Shown: piece after piece, positions 54,288 to 63,458 of the stretch
How the letters are laid out: each line of letters opens with the position of its first letter
Numbering within the stretch: the stretch's first letter is position 1
Origin: DATBQN01 sp963799925
Lineage (GTDB): Bacteria; Acidobacteriota; Thermoanaerobaculia; Multivoradales; UBA5704
Reading direction: 5' to 3'
Length of the DNA stretch: 64,000 nt
Assembly: GCA_963799925.1 (NCBI GenBank)
Contig: CAWCYZ010000002.1
Location: 2,108,001-2,172,000, forward strand
Program-made: the position numbers and the translations under genes
The notes under the pieces: generated by a model
Databases searched by the model: none
What the model was told of the DNA's origin: nothing
The model's input: the letters and a program-made list of their open reading frames with translations, nothing else

Positions 54288-54614
54288 TCAGCAGGGCTGG
54301 CAGCTATAGGTGAAGGAGCAGGGATGGGCGGGGTTGCAGCTGAACTGATCGAGGCAGCCGCGGATACCCACGTGGCAGAGGCCGTTGGCGTAGACGGCCG
54401 CCTGCGAGCAGTTGGTCGCGGTGCAGGCTGCGGCGATAGGGGTGGGCGTGAAGAGGAGGGACGCCTCGCCGGGGGGCGAGAAGGACGGAGCCGCGGCGGC
54501 GGCGGCGCTGACCTCCGGGACCGCTCCCGACGCCGGAGCGGTGGTGGCGGCGAGGGCGAGCGGAGAGGCGAGGAGGATCACGAGGCAGGCGCAGAAGAAC
54601 AGGGTTCGTTGCAA
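54288..54614 (-). CDS. Small secreted Cys-rich protein of unknown function
   Basis: 108 residues. The signal peptide is RTLFFCACLVILLASPLALA. After an Ala/Pro-rich spacer, the C-terminal 46 residues have eight Cys (ACTATNCSQAAVYANGLCH, IRGCLDQFSCNPAHPCSF, SCQPC), enough for a small disulfide-knit domain. I do not recognise the family. AAGGGTCAT-type pairing upstream is weak, but AGGAGATGACC lies before the ATG. Possibly a secreted peptide of the same general sort as the one at 11.5 kb, but without the Asp-Pro-Asn-Gly motif. Confidence 0.65.
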   Translation of the reverse strand: MQRTLFFCACLVILLASPLALAATTAPASGAVPEVSAAAAAAPSFSPPGEASLLFTPTPIAAACTATNCSQAAVYANGLCHVGIRGCLDQFSCNPAHPCSFTYSCQPC

Positions 54615-54950
54615 GGGTCATCTCCTATCGGGACGTGAGAGGGTTCGGGCGGCCCACCGTGCACCCGGTGAGTGCCGCTGGACATCGCGTGCGTTCATTC
54701 GGCGCTCCTGCCTCGGCAGAGCGGCACCGCGACGCCGATCGCCGAAGAGCGCTAAGTTACGTTCCCCTCGAAAGATAGCCGGCTGTCAGCAGCTCTTCCG
54801 CAAGCATAGAGTTCCCGCAGGGGGCAATATAGCCATAGACGTATTCGCGCCTTGACATGGGTGTTTTTTGTTGCTAGCCTCCAGTCAAGCTTTAAGCAAT
54901 AGTCAGTAACTCACGTTGGATACAGGGCTTTCCAGGGGAGCTATATCGCC
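54615..54950. other. Intergenic region ahead of the pil operon
   Basis: 336 bases between the divergent Cys-rich peptide gene and pilM. It is noticeably less GC-rich than the genes, notably at 54750-54910. Apart from the promoter at 54852-54880 I find no gene or strong hairpin; the promoter of the Cys-rich gene should also be here. Confidence 0.6.
54852..54880 (+). promoter_or_regulatory. Sigma-70-type promoter of the pilMNOPQ operon
   Basis: TTGACA (54852-54857), a 17-base spacer containing a T6 run, and TAGCCT (54875-54880). The -35 is perfect and the spacing ideal. It leaves a leader of about 65 nt before the pilM GTG at 54951. Confidence 0.65.
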
Positions 54951-56009
54951 GTGCTCTTCTCGCGCTCGAAGGGAGTCGTGGGTCTCGACATCGGCAGCTC
55001 GGCGATCAAGCTCGTCGAGCTCCGTGAACGCAAGGCGGGGGAGTTCCATCTCCAGCGCCTGGGTGTCGAGGCGCTATCGCCGGAGGCCATCGTCGACGGG
55101 TCGATCATGGATTCGTCGCTGGTCGTCGACGCCATTCACAAGCTCAACGACCAGACCAAGGTCAAGAGCACCCACTACGCCACGTCGCTCTCCGGGCACT
55201 CCGTCATCATCAAGAAGATCCAGCTGCCGGCGATGCCGCAAGAGGAGCTCGCCGAGTCGATCCAATGGGAGGCGGAGCAGTACATCCCCTTCGACATCAA
55301 CGACGTGCGGCTCGACTACGTGGTGCTCTCCGAGGGCGAGCCGGGGCGCGACAACATGGAGGTCCTCCTCGTCGCGGTCAAGCGCGACAAGGTCAACGAC
55401 TACGTCTCGGTGATCAGCCAGACGGGGAAGACCCCGGCCTTGGTCGACGTCGACGCCTTCGCGGTGCAGAACGCCTACGAGGTCAGCTACGACCTCGACC
55501 CCAGGAAGACCGTCGCCCTGATCAACATGGGCGCCGGCGTCACCAACATCAACATCCTGGCGCGCGGCACGACCGTCTTCTGGCGCGACATCTCCTTCGG
55601 CGGCAACCAGTTCACCGAGGCGCTGCAGCGCGAGTTCAACCTCTCGTTCGACCAGGCCGAAGCGCTCAAGCGGGGCCAGGCGGTGGACCGCTACTCGCTC
55701 GCCGATGCCCGCCCGGTGCTCGACACCGTCTCGGGCGAGATGGCGGCCGAGATCCGCAAGACCTTCGACTTCTTCTCGGCCACCTCCTCCGAAGGGCCGG
55801 TCGACGAGCTGATGCTCTCCGGCGGCTGCTCGCTCACCCCCAACCTGCAGCAGGTCCTGCGCGACCGCTTCGAGGTCACCACCGAGCTGATGAACCCGCT
55901 GCGCCGGGTGCACTACAAGGAGAGCGACTTCGACTCCGCGTGGCTGCAGTCGATCGCGCCGATGATGGCCGTGGCGGTGGGTCTCGCCATCCGCAAAGTG
56001 GGGGATTGA
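54951..56009 (+). CDS. pilM: Type IV pilus assembly protein PilM
   Basis: 352 residues. An actin-like (FtsA/MreB fold) cytosolic ATPase-type protein that binds the PilN tail. The motifs are VVGLDIGSSAIKLVELRERK, ESIQWEAEQYIPFDINDVRL, VALINMGAGVTNINILARGT, TVFWRDISFGGNQFTEALQR and ELMLSGGCSLTPNLQQVL. It starts at GTG 54951, with GGGGAG about 10 nt upstream. First gene of pilMNOPQ. Confidence 0.96.
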   Translation: MLFSRSKGVVGLDIGSSAIKLVELRERKAGEFHLQRLGVEALSPEAIVDGSIMDSSLVVDAIHKLNDQTKVKSTHYATSLSGHSVIIKKIQLPAMPQEELAESIQWEAEQYIPFDINDVRLDYVVLSEGEPGRDNMEVLLVAVKRDKVNDYVSVISQTGKTPALVDVDAFAVQNAYEVSYDLDPRKTVALINMGAGVTNINILARGTTVFWRDISFGGNQFTEALQREFNLSFDQAEALKRGQAVDRYSLADARPVLDTVSGEMAAEIRKTFDFFSATSSEGPVDELMLSGGCSLTPNLQQVLRDRFEVTTELMNPLRRVHYKESDFDSAWLQSIAPMMAVAVGLAIRKVGD

Positions 56010-56015
56010 GGCGCC

Positions 56016-56669
56016 ATGATCAAGATCAACCTGCTCGCCGAGGGCAAGCGACCGGCCGCCGTCCGCAAGGCGAAATCTGCCCAGCTCCTCGAAGGCAAGG
56101 ATCTCGCCCCCTGGCTGCTCCTCGCCGGCACCCTCCTCGGCCTCCTCGTCTTCGGCGCCTGGTGGTACCTGCTGCACGGCGAGATCGCCGAGCGCGAGCA
56201 GCAGATCGGCGCGGCGCAGCGCGAGGTCGATCAGCTGCAGGCGGTGCTGCGCGAGGTCGAGGACTACAAGCAGAAGAAGTCCGAGCTCGAGCGCAAGATC
56301 AAGCTCATCAACGACCTCAAGCTCAACCAGCGCGGTCCGGTGCGGGTGATGGACGACGTCTCTCGCGCCCTCCCCGAGCTGCTCTGGCTGGACACCATGC
56401 GGATGGGCTCGAACACGATCGAGGTCGAGGGCCGCGCCTTCAACACCAACGCGGTCGCCAACTTCATCGAGAACCTCGACAAGACGCCGGAGTTCGAGGA
56501 GCCGACCTTGAAGGACACGCAGGAGCAGACGGCCGGCATCTACAAGTTCCAGGTCAACTTCAACTACAACTTCGCGTCTCTCGCCGGAAAGCCAGCGACG
56601 GCGGCCGGACCTGCCCCCAAGGGGGCGGTTCCCAAGCCCGCCGCGCAGGGCGCCGCGACCTCGGGATAG
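56016..56669 (+). CDS. pilN: Type IV pilus assembly protein PilN
   Basis: 217 residues. The N-terminal IKINLLAEGKRP (INLLP-type motif) binds PilM; one membrane helix (PWLLLAGTLLGLLVFGAWWY), then a coiled coil (EREQQIGAAQREVDQLQAVL) and the periplasmic ferredoxin-like domain with LLWLDTMRMGSNTIEVEGRA. The Pro/Ala-rich tail is not conserved. It pairs with PilO in the inner-membrane platform. The gene is 6 bp from pilM. Confidence 0.93.
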   Translation: MIKINLLAEGKRPAAVRKAKSAQLLEGKDLAPWLLLAGTLLGLLVFGAWWYLLHGEIAEREQQIGAAQREVDQLQAVLREVEDYKQKKSELERKIKLINDLKLNQRGPVRVMDDVSRALPELLWLDTMRMGSNTIEVEGRAFNTNAVANFIENLDKTPEFEEPTLKDTQEQTAGIYKFQVNFNYNFASLAGKPATAAGPAPKGAVPKPAAQGAATSG

Positions 56670-56681
56670 GAGGGCGGCCCA

Positions 56682-57383
56682 ATGGCCATCAAGACGGGGG
56701 TGGAGGGCAAGCCCTGGTACATCGGGCTGGCGGCCGGCCTGTGCGTCGGCCTGGTCCTGCTGGGGCTCGGCTACTGGCAGCTCCTCGATCCGATGAAGGA
56801 CACCATCGAGGGCCAGAAGAGCAAGCTGAAGGATCTGCAGCAGAAGATCCAGCAGGGCCGCAGCGCCCAGGCGCAGCTGCCGCAGTTCCGCGAGGAGGTG
56901 CGCCAGCTCGAGCTCGAGCTCGACAAGCTGCTGCGCATCCTGCCGGCGCGGCGCAACACGCCCGACCTGCTGCGCCGCATCCGCGCCCTCGCCGAGCAGG
57001 GCGACTTCGTGCTCAAGCGCTTCACCCCCGGCTCGATGACCGACAAAGAGTTCTACAGCGAGTGGCCGATCCAGGTCGATGTCGAGGGCACGTACCACAA
57101 CCTCGCCCTCTTCTTCGACCGCATCAGCCGGTTCTCGCGCATCATCAACATCGAGGACCTGAACATCAGCGCCTATCCGGGCAAGGGGCCGCACACCATC
57201 ACCGCCGCCTTCAAGGCGAAGACCTTCGTCTACAAGGAGCCGGCGCCGCCGGCCAAGGACGAGGGGCCGGGCGGTCAGGCGAAGAGGGACAAGGCGGCGG
57301 GTGTCGCTCCCCCGCCGGTCCACGGTCCGGCGTCTCCGGACGGCGAAGCTCCGCCGGCGAAGAAGCGGGGCGGCGAGGAGTAG
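56682..57383 (+). CDS. pilO: Type IV pilus assembly protein PilO
   Basis: 233 residues. A single membrane helix (IGLAAGLCVGLVLLGLGYWQ), a coiled coil (GQKSKLKDLQQKIQQGRSAQ) and the periplasmic PilO domain with LLRILPARRNTPDLLRRIRA, FYSEWPIQVDVEGTYHNLAL and FFDRISRFSRIINIEDLNIS. It ends in a long Pro/Lys-rich tail. It aligns the pilus machine with PilN and PilP. The gene is 12 bp after pilN and 2 bp before pilP. Confidence 0.95.
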   Translation: MAIKTGVEGKPWYIGLAAGLCVGLVLLGLGYWQLLDPMKDTIEGQKSKLKDLQQKIQQGRSAQAQLPQFREEVRQLELELDKLLRILPARRNTPDLLRRIRALAEQGDFVLKRFTPGSMTDKEFYSEWPIQVDVEGTYHNLALFFDRISRFSRIINIEDLNISAYPGKGPHTITAAFKAKTFVYKEPAPPAKDEGPGGQAKRDKAAGVAPPPVHGPASPDGEAPPAKKRGGEE

Positions 57384-57385
57384 CG

Positions 57386-57961
57386 ATGAAGCGCCGATCG
57401 ATCCTCTCGACCGTCCTCGCCCTGGCGGTGCTGGCGCCCCTGACGCTGGCGCTGGCGCAGCCGGCGGCCCGCAAGCCGGCGTCGCCGGCCGGCGCCCGGC
57501 AGCCCGCGACCGCGCCAGCCGCCAAGCCGTCCGATCCGGCCGGCCAGCCCGGCGCGGCGCCGGGCGCCAACACGCCGGACATCGACCAGATCCTCGAGGG
57601 CGAGGAGGAGGTCCTCTCCGGCAACGGCTATTCCTATGACCCCGGCAACCGGCGCGACCCCTTCAAGTCGCTCCTCGTCGCCCCCGACCGGCCGGAGTTC
57701 CACGGCCCGCGGCCGGAGGGCATCCCGGGGCTGCTCATCGATGAGATCGACCTGACCGGAATCTTTCGCAAGGGCAAGACCTTCATCGCGCAGGTCAAGG
57801 CCGCCAACAACCCGAAGAGCTTTCTGCTGAGGGAGGGCGATCAGCTCTTCGACGGCGACGTGGTCAGCATCAGCCACACCGAGGTGGTCTTCAAGCAGGC
57901 GGTCCAAGACCCGACGGCCTTGAAGCCGTTCCGTGAGGTAGTGAAGGCCCTCAAACCGTAG
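57386..57961 (+). CDS. pilP: Type IV pilus assembly protein PilP
   Basis: 191 residues. It has a signal peptide (RSILSTVLALAVLAPLTLAL) without an evident lipobox Cys, unlike classic lipoprotein PilP. A Pro/Ala linker leads to YDPGNRRDPFKSLL, LLIDEIDLTGIFRKGKTFIA and the beta-sandwich end KSFLLREGDQLFDGDVVSIS, the domain that joins PilNO to the secretin PilQ. The ATG is 2 bp after the pilO stop. Confidence 0.9.
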   Translation: MKRRSILSTVLALAVLAPLTLALAQPAARKPASPAGARQPATAPAAKPSDPAGQPGAAPGANTPDIDQILEGEEEVLSGNGYSYDPGNRRDPFKSLLVAPDRPEFHGPRPEGIPGLLIDEIDLTGIFRKGKTFIAQVKAANNPKSFLLREGDQLFDGDVVSISHTEVVFKQAVQDPTALKPFREVVKALKP

Positions 57962-58007
57962 CCGGTCCGGCGAGGTTCCTTGAGGTCCCGAAAGGGAGGC
58001 GAGTGCC

Positions 58008-60824
58008 ATGGGAGATGTTTTCATGAGAAGACGAAACGCCGGTTGGCGGCTGCTGATCGCTTCGACAGCCGTAGCGACCGCGCTCGCGATGAGCTGTTCC
58101 TCGTCCACGCCGAGACCGGCTAAGGTGGTCGAGGCGGCGCCGGCGCATCAGAACGCGTCGGCCGAAGGCAAGAAGACCACGGCTCCGGCGCCGGCCGAGA
58201 TCCGCTCCGTCGATCTGCGGGAGGGCGCGCCCGAGGTCTTTCTCGATCTCGAGGCCAGCGCGCCCCTGGTGTGGACCAGCTTCCGCAACGCGCAGGGACA
58301 GGTCGTCGTCGAGCTGCCCAACTCCGTCCCCGGGGCCCGCGTCTCCGACCTCGCCCCGCGAGAGGGGCTGATCTCCTCGCTCAAGGTCGAGCGCCAGAAC
58401 GACGGCAGCCGGCCGCTCACCCGCCTCGTCGTCACCACCCGCCAGGAGGTGGAGCACTCGATCACCTCCGACGGGGCGAAGCTCCGCGTCCAGCTGCTGC
58501 CGGTGGAGCCCGAGCGCTCCGCCGCGCACGGCGCGGACGGCGTCGACAAGCCCACCACCCTCGCCTACGAGCCGGTCGGCCAGGAATCGAATGCTGCCAA
58601 CACCGCCAATGCCGCCGCGCCCGCGCCGCCTGCGGACAGCGCGCCGCCTGCCGTGCGGCCCGCCGAGCCCCCGGCCCTCGTCGTCGCGGTTCCCGCCGGC
58701 ACGCCGGAGGAGCCGGCGGTCGCCCCGGCTCCCGCCGGCAAGCCGGCCACCCGCCTCTCGGCGATCGAGGTGGTGTCGACGTCCGGGCCGGTGGTCAGGA
58801 TCGCCGGGGACGGCGAGTTTCCCTATTCCACTTTCGCGCTCGGCGATCCGGCGCGCTTCGTCATCGACCTGGCCGGCGTCGTCAACCACATCCCGCGCTC
58901 GGCCGTCAGCGTCGAGGGGGGGCTCGTCCAGCGGGTGCGCATCGCCCAGTTCAAGCCGCTGCCCCAGCCGGTGGCGCGCATCGTCTTCGACCTGCAGCAC
59001 GGCGCGGTGCCGCACATCGAGCGCACGTCCCGCGGCCTGATGGTCAGCTTCGGCGACGCCGCCCCCGTCGCGGCCGAGGAGACCGCGGCTCCCGCCGCGC
59101 GGCAGGAGCGCCAGGAGGTCGCCGCGCCGGTCCCCGTCCTCGCCAAGACCCCGGCCGCGAGACCGGCGGTACCCGCGCCCTCTCACGCCGCGCTGGCCGT
59201 GGCGCCGGCTCCGCAGTCGATGGCGCCCGCCGTCCCCGCGGTCGCCGAGCTGACGCCGCCCCCGAGCGCCGCCGCCAAGGCGAGGCCGACGATGACCGCC
59301 ACCAAGGCCTCGTCGAGCCGCAAGGAGGGGATCGAGGCCGAGGACGCGTCGCTCGAGCCGCCGGCTCCGCCGGCCGCCGCGCCGCCGCCATCGGCCAGGA
59401 AGCCGAGCGGGCCGATCGTGCCGCTGACCGACAACAAGCCGGTGGTCGAGAACCGGCCGGCGAGCGCCAAGGCGGCCAACCAGCCGAGCGACCTGCAGCT
59501 CACCCGCAAGTCCGGCGCCGCGGGAATCACCGCGGGGACGGGCGGCGGCTCGGCCTCGCCGATTCAGAACTTCGCCAGCCAGGACATCGGCACCCAGGGT
59601 GAGAAGAAGTACGTCGGCGAGCCGATCGACCTCAAGGTGACGAACGCCGACGTCACGGAGGTGCTCCGCACCTTCGCCCAGATCTCGGGGTTGAACATCG
59701 TCGTCCAGCCCGGCGTCACCGGCACGGTGACCGCCGAGATGGAGAACGTCCCCTGGGACCAGGCGCTCGAGCAGATCCTGAAGATCAACAAGCTGGGCTT
59801 CGAGCTCGACGGCAACGTCATGCGCATCGCGCCGACGAACGTGCTGCGCGAAGAGGCGCAGGAGCGCCAGGAGCTCGCCGCGGCGCGCGCCCTGGCGATC
59901 CCGTTGCGCACCGTGATGCGCCGGCTGAGCTACGCCGACGCCGCACAGGTCTCCGGGCTGCTGCGCAGCGGCCAGGCGGGCCTCCTCTCGCAGCGCGGCA
60001 GCGTCATCGTCGACCAGCGCACCAACACGCTCATCATCAAGGAGCTGCCGAGCTACCTCGACACCGTCATCGCGGTCATCGAGCAGCTCGACACCCCCGA
60101 GCCGCAGGTGATGATCGAGGCCCGCATCATCGAGACGACGCGCCAGTTCAGCCGCCAGCTCGGCATCCGCTGGGGCTTCAACGCCATCTCCGACGCCGCC
60201 CACGGCAACACCACCGGCCTGGTCTTCCCCAACAACGGCAGCTTGAGCGGCAACGTGGACGTCAGCGGCAACGGCGGCGACGTGCTCAACCTGAAGCTCG
60301 GCAACGTGCTCAACACCTTCTCCCTCGACGTCGCCCTCCAGGCGGCGGAGAACGAGGGCTTGATCCACATCCTGTCGGCGCCCAAGGTGGCGACCTTGAA
60401 CAACCAGCGGGCGGAGATCCAGAGCGGGCTCCAGATCCCGGTGCAGACGATCGCCAACAGCACCGTGACCGTGCAGTACGTCAACGCCACGCTGCGGCTC
60501 GCCGTCACGCCGCAGGTCACCGCCGAAGGCACGGTGCTGATGGACATCGACATCTCGAAGCGCGAGCCGCAGCCCGCCTTCCTCGTGCCGGGCGCGACCA
60601 ACGCCCCGATCGCCACCAAGGATGCCAAGACCCGGCTCGTGGTGCGGGACGGCGGCACCGCGGTGATCGGCGGCATCTACAAGATCACCAACAACGACAG
60701 CCAGGCTCGCATCCCCGTGCTCGCCAATATCCCGATCCTCGGCAACCTCTTCAAGAACAGACAGGTCTCCGACACCAACGAGGAGCTGTTGATCTTCATC
60801 ACCCCGCGGGTCATCAAGATCTGA
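58008..60824 (+). CDS. pilQ: Type IV pilus secretin PilQ
   Basis: 938 residues, the outer-membrane pore for the pilus. Signal segment residues about 10-30 with Cys (AMSCSSS), making it a possible lipoprotein. There are two AMIN domains (about 65-165 and 245-345), a long low-complexity Ala/Pro part (345-510), the STN-like/N0 domain (YVGEPIDLKVTNADVTEVLR), N1 (VPLRT region with IIKELPSYLDTVIAVIEQLD) and the secretin core (EARIIETTRQFSRQLGIRWG, LIHILSAPKVATLNNQRAEI, VLANIPILGNLFKNRQVSDT). It is longer than usual because of the linker. Confidence 0.96.
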   Translation: MGDVFMRRRNAGWRLLIASTAVATALAMSCSSSTPRPAKVVEAAPAHQNASAEGKKTTAPAPAEIRSVDLREGAPEVFLDLEASAPLVWTSFRNAQGQVVVELPNSVPGARVSDLAPREGLISSLKVERQNDGSRPLTRLVVTTRQEVEHSITSDGAKLRVQLLPVEPERSAAHGADGVDKPTTLAYEPVGQESNAANTANAAAPAPPADSAPPAVRPAEPPALVVAVPAGTPEEPAVAPAPAGKPATRLSAIEVVSTSGPVVRIAGDGEFPYSTFALGDPARFVIDLAGVVNHIPRSAVSVEGGLVQRVRIAQFKPLPQPVARIVFDLQHGAVPHIERTSRGLMVSFGDAAPVAAEETAAPAARQERQEVAAPVPVLAKTPAARPAVPAPSHAALAVAPAPQSMAPAVPAVAELTPPPSAAAKARPTMTATKASSSRKEGIEAEDASLEPPAPPAAAPPPSARKPSGPIVPLTDNKPVVENRPASAKAANQPSDLQLTRKSGAAGITAGTGGGSASPIQNFASQDIGTQGEKKYVGEPIDLKVTNADVTEVLRTFAQISGLNIVVQPGVTGTVTAEMENVPWDQALEQILKINKLGFELDGNVMRIAPTNVLREEAQERQELAAARALAIPLRTVMRRLSYADAAQVSGLLRSGQAGLLSQRGSVIVDQRTNTLIIKELPSYLDTVIAVIEQLDTPEPQVMIEARIIETTRQFSRQLGIRWGFNAISDAAHGNTTGLVFPNNGSLSGNVDVSGNGGDVLNLKLGNVLNTFSLDVALQAAENEGLIHILSAPKVATLNNQRAEIQSGLQIPVQTIANSTVTVQYVNATLRLAVTPQVTAEGTVLMDIDISKREPQPAFLVPGATNAPIATKDAKTRLVVRDGGTAVIGGIYKITNNDSQARIPVLANIPILGNLFKNRQVSDTNEELLIFITPRVIKI

Positions 60825-60846
60825 CCGCGCTGCAGGAGAGCCATCC

Positions 60847-61434
60847 ATGACCCACAGAGCCCGAATCCTCGTCGCCGCCGGCCTGCTGCTCACCGTCGCG
60901 GGCTGCCAGGGCCGCACCGACCGGACCGACAGCGGCGGCGTGCTGCTCTCCGCCTCCTTCAGCTTGCCGCCGACGCAGTTCGTCACCAGCACGGCCACCA
61001 CGCTGCCGTCGATCCCGACGACCACCATCCAGAACGTCGTGGCGGATCCGGCCGGCGTCTCGAGCGCGCTCGAGAACGTCGAGCTGCGCTCCTATCAGGT
61101 CGTCTACACGAGAGCGGACACCGGCACGCGCGTGCCGCCGCCGCTCGTCGAGCCGCTCTCCGGGATCGTGCCGGTCAACGGCACGATCACGATCACCAAT
61201 CTGGCCGTGCTCAACAACGCGCAGGCCGCCAACCCGCCGATCTCGGACATCGTCAACGCCGGGGTCGATCACGAGACCGGCAGCACCGTCGTCCTCCTCA
61301 ATCTGAGCATCACCTTCTTCGGCCGCACCCTCTCGGGCAAGGAGGTCGCGTCCGCGCCGACCGGCTTCACCATGGAAGTCGTCTCATCGATCAGGTCCTC
61401 GCAGACCGGTCGCTCGAAGAGAGCCATCCAGTGA
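60847..61434 (+). CDS. Hypothetical lipoprotein after pilQ
   Basis: 195 residues. The lipobox is LLTVAGC near residue 20. The rest is beta-rich and Ser/Thr-rich (LENVELRSYQVVYTRADTGT, PVNGTITITNLAVLNNAQA, TVVLLNLSITFFGRTLSGKE), like a one-domain Ig-type fold. I do not know the family. It lies 22 bp after pilQ and its TGA overlaps the next GTG, so it is part of the pil transcript. It may be a pilus- or secretin-associated surface protein. Confidence 0.7.
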   Translation: MTHRARILVAAGLLLTVAGCQGRTDRTDSGGVLLSASFSLPPTQFVTSTATTLPSIPTTTIQNVVADPAGVSSALENVELRSYQVVYTRADTGTRVPPPLVEPLSGIVPVNGTITITNLAVLNNAQAANPPISDIVNAGVDHETGSTVVLLNLSITFFGRTLSGKEVASAPTGFTMEVVSSIRSSQTGRSKRAIQ

Positions 61435-63386
61435 GCTTCGCGGGAGTCGTCATGAACCACAAAACCACCCTCGTCCGCACCCTCCTCGTCGTCGGACTGG
61501 CGGTCCTCGCGGGCTGCTCGAAATCGCCGACGGAACCCAGGCAGACGCCGTCCAACCCGGTTCCGCCGGTGCCCCAGGTCACCTATGACGTCTCCGTCAC
61601 GGCGAGCCCGGGCTCCCTCATGGTGGGCGGCGCGACCGCGAGCACGGTCACCGTCTCGGTGCGCCGAAACGACACCGGTGCCCCGCCGCCCGACGGCTCG
61701 ACGATCTCGCTCACCTCGACCCTGGGCGAGTTCGGCAGCGTCGGCAGCGGCCTGCGGACGGTGACGCTCCAGCTCGTCGGCGGCAGGGCTCAGGCGGTGC
61801 TCTTCCCGGGCGCCCAGGCGGGGACGGCGGCCGTCCAGGCGGCGCTCCTCGATGCTTCCGGCAAGACGGTGGGCGTCGGTGTCGCCAACGTGGCGATCAA
61901 CCAGGCGGCCACCTTCTTCATCGGCTCGGTCAGCCCGAGCGTCGGCAGCCCGCAGGGCGGCGATCAGGTGACGATCAACGGCGGCGGCTTCGTCGGGCCC
62001 GTGCGGGTGACCTTCAACGGCGCCGCGGCCAACGTCCTCTCGGTCACCCCGACGAGGATCCGCGTCGTGGTGCCGTCGGCCGCCGCGGCCGGGGTCACCG
62101 TCGGCGTCGGCCAGGCGGTGCCGGTCTCGGTCGGGGTGACGATCAACGTCAACCAGTCCGGAACGCTCTCCGACAACCTGTCGAACGCCTTCACCTACTC
62201 GTTCGGCGGCACCATCGACCAGCCGCAGGTCTTCTCCGTCTCGCCATCGACCGGGGCCGATTCCGGCGGCACGCGGGTGACGATCATCGGCACCGGCTTC
62301 GATTCGCCGGTGCAGGTGTTCTTCCAGAGCGGCGCAGCGGGCGGCTCGGTCGCCCTCGAGGCCTCGGTGGTCTCGGCGACGGCCACCCAGCTCGTCGTCC
62401 TCTCGCCGCCGGCGCAGGGCTTCGGCAACTCGCTCGCCAACAACGCCGTCGACATCCGGGTGAAGAACCTCAACAGCGGCTTCGAGACCACCAAGGTGGC
62501 CGCCTTCCGCTACGGCAGCAAGGTGCTCGTCACCTCGTTCGGTCCGGGCCAGCTCGAGTACAACGACACCACGACCCTGATCACCATCCACGGGCAGGGC
62601 TTCGCGTCGCCGGTCGCGGCGAGCATCGCCGGAGTCGCCGCGCACGTGGTCTCGGTCAGCGGCACGGAGGTGGTGGTCCAGTCGCCGGGCGTCCAGCCGA
62701 CGGGCTGCGCGGACGTGAGCCTGCCGGTCTCCGTGGTCAACATCAACACCGGTGACAGCTCGGTCAGCTCGGCGCTGTTCGTCTACAAGGTTCCGAAGAC
62801 GACGATCAACAGCGTCGTGCCGTCCAGCGGTCCACAGGGCGGCGGGACCGCGGTGAGCATCACCGGCAGCGGCTTCGACGGGCCCGGAGGAACGAACGAC
62901 GTGCGTGTGCAGTTCGGCGACCAATCGGCTCAGGTGACGGGCGGAACGCCGGGCTCGGTCATCCTCGCCGTCACGCCCGCCTTCACCGGCACCTTCCCGA
63001 CGCAGTCGTGCAGCGCCGGCGGCGTGCAGGGCACGATGAACGTCGGGGCCGCGGTCGACGTCAAGGTCACCAATCTGGCGACCACCTGCACCGACACCGC
63101 CCCCAAGGGCTTCATCTACAATCCGTCCGACAACTCCTGCAAGGTCCCGCCGCCGACGCCGCCGGCCGCCTCCTTCACCGATGCGATCAGCGGCAAGACG
63201 GTGACCTTCGTCGACACCTCGACCGGAAGCCCGACGAGCTGGAGCTGGAACTTCGGCGACGGCGGATCGAGCGTGCTGGAGAACCCGACCCACACCTACC
63301 TGGCGTCCGGCAACTACGCCGTGAAGCTCACCGTCTCGAACGCGTCGGGAAGCAGCAGCACCAACCAGCTCGTGACGATTCCATAG
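61431..63386 (+). CDS. Multi-domain surface lipoprotein (Ig-like, IPT/TIG repeats, PKD)
   Basis: About 651 residues. TLLVVGLAVLAGCSKSP is a signal with lipobox. In order: a Big_1-like Ig domain (about 55-145), four IPT/TIG domains (for example SVSPSVGSPQGGDQVTINGG, SPSTGADSGGTRVTIIGTGF, SVVPSSGPQGGGTAVSITGS, between 155 and 570) and a C-terminal PKD domain with TSWSWNFGDGGSSVLENPTH. The GTG at 61431 overlaps the upstream stop; the ATG at 61452 is a better fit to the signal. Probably an adhesin or a fibre-associated protein on the surface. Substrate unknown. Confidence 0.85.
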   Translation: MSFAGVVMNHKTTLVRTLLVVGLAVLAGCSKSPTEPRQTPSNPVPPVPQVTYDVSVTASPGSLMVGGATASTVTVSVRRNDTGAPPPDGSTISLTSTLGEFGSVGSGLRTVTLQLVGGRAQAVLFPGAQAGTAAVQAALLDASGKTVGVGVANVAINQAATFFIGSVSPSVGSPQGGDQVTINGGGFVGPVRVTFNGAAANVLSVTPTRIRVVVPSAAAAGVTVGVGQAVPVSVGVTINVNQSGTLSDNLSNAFTYSFGGTIDQPQVFSVSPSTGADSGGTRVTIIGTGFDSPVQVFFQSGAAGGSVALEASVVSATATQLVVLSPPAQGFGNSLANNAVDIRVKNLNSGFETTKVAAFRYGSKVLVTSFGPGQLEYNDTTTLITIHGQGFASPVAASIAGVAAHVVSVSGTEVVVQSPGVQPTGCADVSLPVSVVNINTGDSSVSSALFVYKVPKTTINSVVPSSGPQGGGTAVSITGSGFDGPGGTNDVRVQFGDQSAQVTGGTPGSVILAVTPAFTGTFPTQSCSAGGVQGTMNVGAAVDVKVTNLATTCTDTAPKGFIYNPSDNSCKVPPPTPPAASFTDAISGKTVTFVDTSTGSPTSWSWNFGDGGSSVLENPTHTYLASGNYAVKLTVSNASGSSSTNQLVTIP

Positions 63387-63407
63387 CCGCACCCCAAGGC
63401 TGTATCC

Positions 63408-63439
63408 GGAGGCGGCCGCCTGGACGGGCGGCCGCCTCC
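63408..63439 (+). terminator. Perfect 13-bp hairpin after the PKD-domain gene
   Basis: GGAGGCGGCCGCC (63408-63420) pairs with GGCGGCCGCCTCC (63427-63439) over a 6-nt loop. It starts 21 bp after the lipoprotein stop. No T-run follows, only TCCGTATACT, so it may act as a terminator or as an RNA end protector for the pil transcript. Confidence 0.6.
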
Positions 63440-63458
63440 GTCCGTATACTCCCTCGCT

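Noticed and set aside
57951..61028. A minus-strand open frame of over 1000 codons opposite pilP-pilQ
   Set aside because: It mirrors the plus-strand pil genes codon by codon, is rich in His/Arg/Asp/Val as antisense of GC-rich coding DNA, and has no recognisable domain. Other long antisense frames (55074-57323, 15924-18566 beyond the MBL gene, 47249-49012, 4795-7170) were dropped for the same reason.
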